Program-made: the position numbers and the translations under genes
Origin: an uncultured Alphaproteobacteria bacterium
GTDB lineage: Bacteria; Pseudomonadota; Alphaproteobacteria; Rhizobiales; Ancalomicrobiaceae
DNA: 36,193 bases
Direction: 5' to 3'
Assembly: GCA_937919435.1 (NCBI GenBank)
Contig: CALFRR010000093.1
Coordinates: 1 to 36,193 of the forward strand
The notes under the pieces: generated by a model
The model's input: only the letters and a program-made list of their open reading frames with translations
The model's database searches: none
What the model was told of the DNA's origin: nothing
Part shown: positions 35,605 to 36,193 of the stretch, piece by piece
Position numbering within the stretch: position 1 is the stretch's first letter
Layout: each line of letters starts with the position of its first letter

Positions 35605-36193
35605 CCCGGCTTCCTCCGGTCCTCAAGGATCGCTCGGTGCTCGGCGCCGGCCTCTCGCTCACCGTCAAGATCGCCGGATCCGGTGCCGCGGTGGTGATGT
35701 TCGCGCTCGCCGCCCGCTCGATGGCGGTCGCCGACTTCGGCCTGCTGGTGATCGTCTTCAACATCGTCTCCTTCCTCGCCGTCTTCGCGGTGCTCGGACA
35801 GGAGACGCTGATCCTGCGGACCTGGGGCGAGTTCTCCGAGCGCGAGCCGGGGCTGGCCCGCGGTGCCGTCCGATGGGGGATCGGCATAGCCGCGCTCGGG
35901 GCGACGATCGCCGCCGCCGGTTTCTCCGGCTGGGCCGAACTCGTCGACGGCCGCCTCGACGGTTTCGACGTCGCCGCCGCGGCGGTCTTCGTCGTCACCC
36001 AGACCGGACTGCTGTTCTCGTCGAGCCTGACCCGCGCGGTTCGCGGCATCCTGTGGTCGGAACCGCATCGCGAGCTGACCTGGCGGCTGCCGCTGGTCTT
36101 CGTCCTCGGCTTCGCCCTGATCGCCGGCCGCGAGACCTCGATCGGCGAGTTCTTCGCGGTCGCCGTCGCCGGCCAGCTCGCCGCGCTCGGCTT
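35601..36193 (+). CDS. Polysaccharide flippase/exporter, Wzx-like (partial, runs off window)
   Basis: The first 197 residues of a membrane protein begin at ATG 35601, overlapping the upstream stop (ATGA 35601-35604), and continue to the window end without a stop. Residues 13-90 show the opening of the polysaccharide transporter family: GAGLSLTVKIAGSGAAVVMF, LAARSMAVADFGLLVIVFNI and the following FLAVFAVLGQETLIL. At least five membrane segments are present. The position after an O-antigen polymerase-like protein and a glycosyltransferase supports a repeat-unit flippase. Confidence 0.8.
   Translation, partial: MTRLPPVLKDRSVLGAGLSLTVKIAGSGAAVVMFALAARSMAVADFGLLVIVFNIVSFLAVFAVLGQETLILRTWGEFSEREPGLARGAVRWGIGIAALGATIAAAGFSGWAELVDGRLDGFDVAAAAVFVVTQTGLLFSSSLTRAVRGILWSEPHRELTWRLPLVFVLGFALIAGRETSIGEFFAVAVAGQLAALG

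Overview
The window is about 70% GC with very strong GC preference at third codon positions. Its gene content points to an alphaproteobacterium, most likely a Hyphomicrobiales (Rhizobiales) member: a sahR-like ArsR/methyltransferase fusion next to metF and metH, a maf-yacG-tRNA-Phe arrangement, an exopolysaccharide cluster and a Dpp-type peptide transporter. This placement is from gene content only; no 16S or marker search was possible. Most of the many long open frames on the opposite strand are GC-driven shadows.

Layout. (1) 1-4186, plus strand: a trehalose operon with overlapping genes: the end of a probable otsB, a GH15 glucoamylase/trehalase-like hydrolase, and an unusual trehalose-6-phosphate synthase with two membrane segments and a periplasmic region in front of the GT20 domain. 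(2) 4179-12794, minus strand: an eight-gene operon for uptake and breakdown of D-amino-acid compounds (binding protein, two permeases, N-acyl-D-amino-acid deacylase, RidA, a D-serine-dehydratase/D-threonine-aldolase-like PLP enzyme, two ATPases). A divergent IclR regulator lies at 13037-13795, and a repeated half-site operator sits between them. (3) 13897-16180: a 57-residue helix-turn-helix protein, an AcuI-type reductase and a LysR regulator. (4) 16768-18228: an initiating polyprenyl-phosphate sugar-1-phosphate transferase. (5) 18322-24079, minus strand: metH, metF and a SahR-like regulator whose promoter carries a perfect 16-bp palindrome. (6) 24506-25984: maf, yacG, a strongly structured spacer and tRNA-Phe(GAA) with its own near-consensus promoter. 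(7) 26140-28834: an overlapping three-gene cassette of an LCAT-like alpha/beta hydrolase, a trypsin-fold protease without a signal peptide and a 95-residue unknown protein. (8) 28862-36193: a polysaccharide locus with a chain-length regulator/degenerate BY-kinase on the minus strand, and on the plus strand an O-antigen ligase/polymerase-like protein, a GT4 glycosyltransferase, a GINT1-like protein and the start of a flippase, running off the window end.

How the parts fit. The second region reads as one pathway: import of peptide-like substrates, deacylation of N-acyl-D-amino acids, PLP-dependent deamination or cleavage, and RidA clearing reactive imines. The methionine block is a self-contained circuit in which the regulator probably senses S-adenosylhomocysteine and represses its own operon. 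The sugar transferase and the distal cluster probably serve one exopolysaccharide although they are about 13 kb apart.

The best candidates for something undescribed are the hydrolase/protease/small-protein cassette at 26140-28834, the membrane-sensor trehalose synthase, and the three-half-site operator at 12886-12943.
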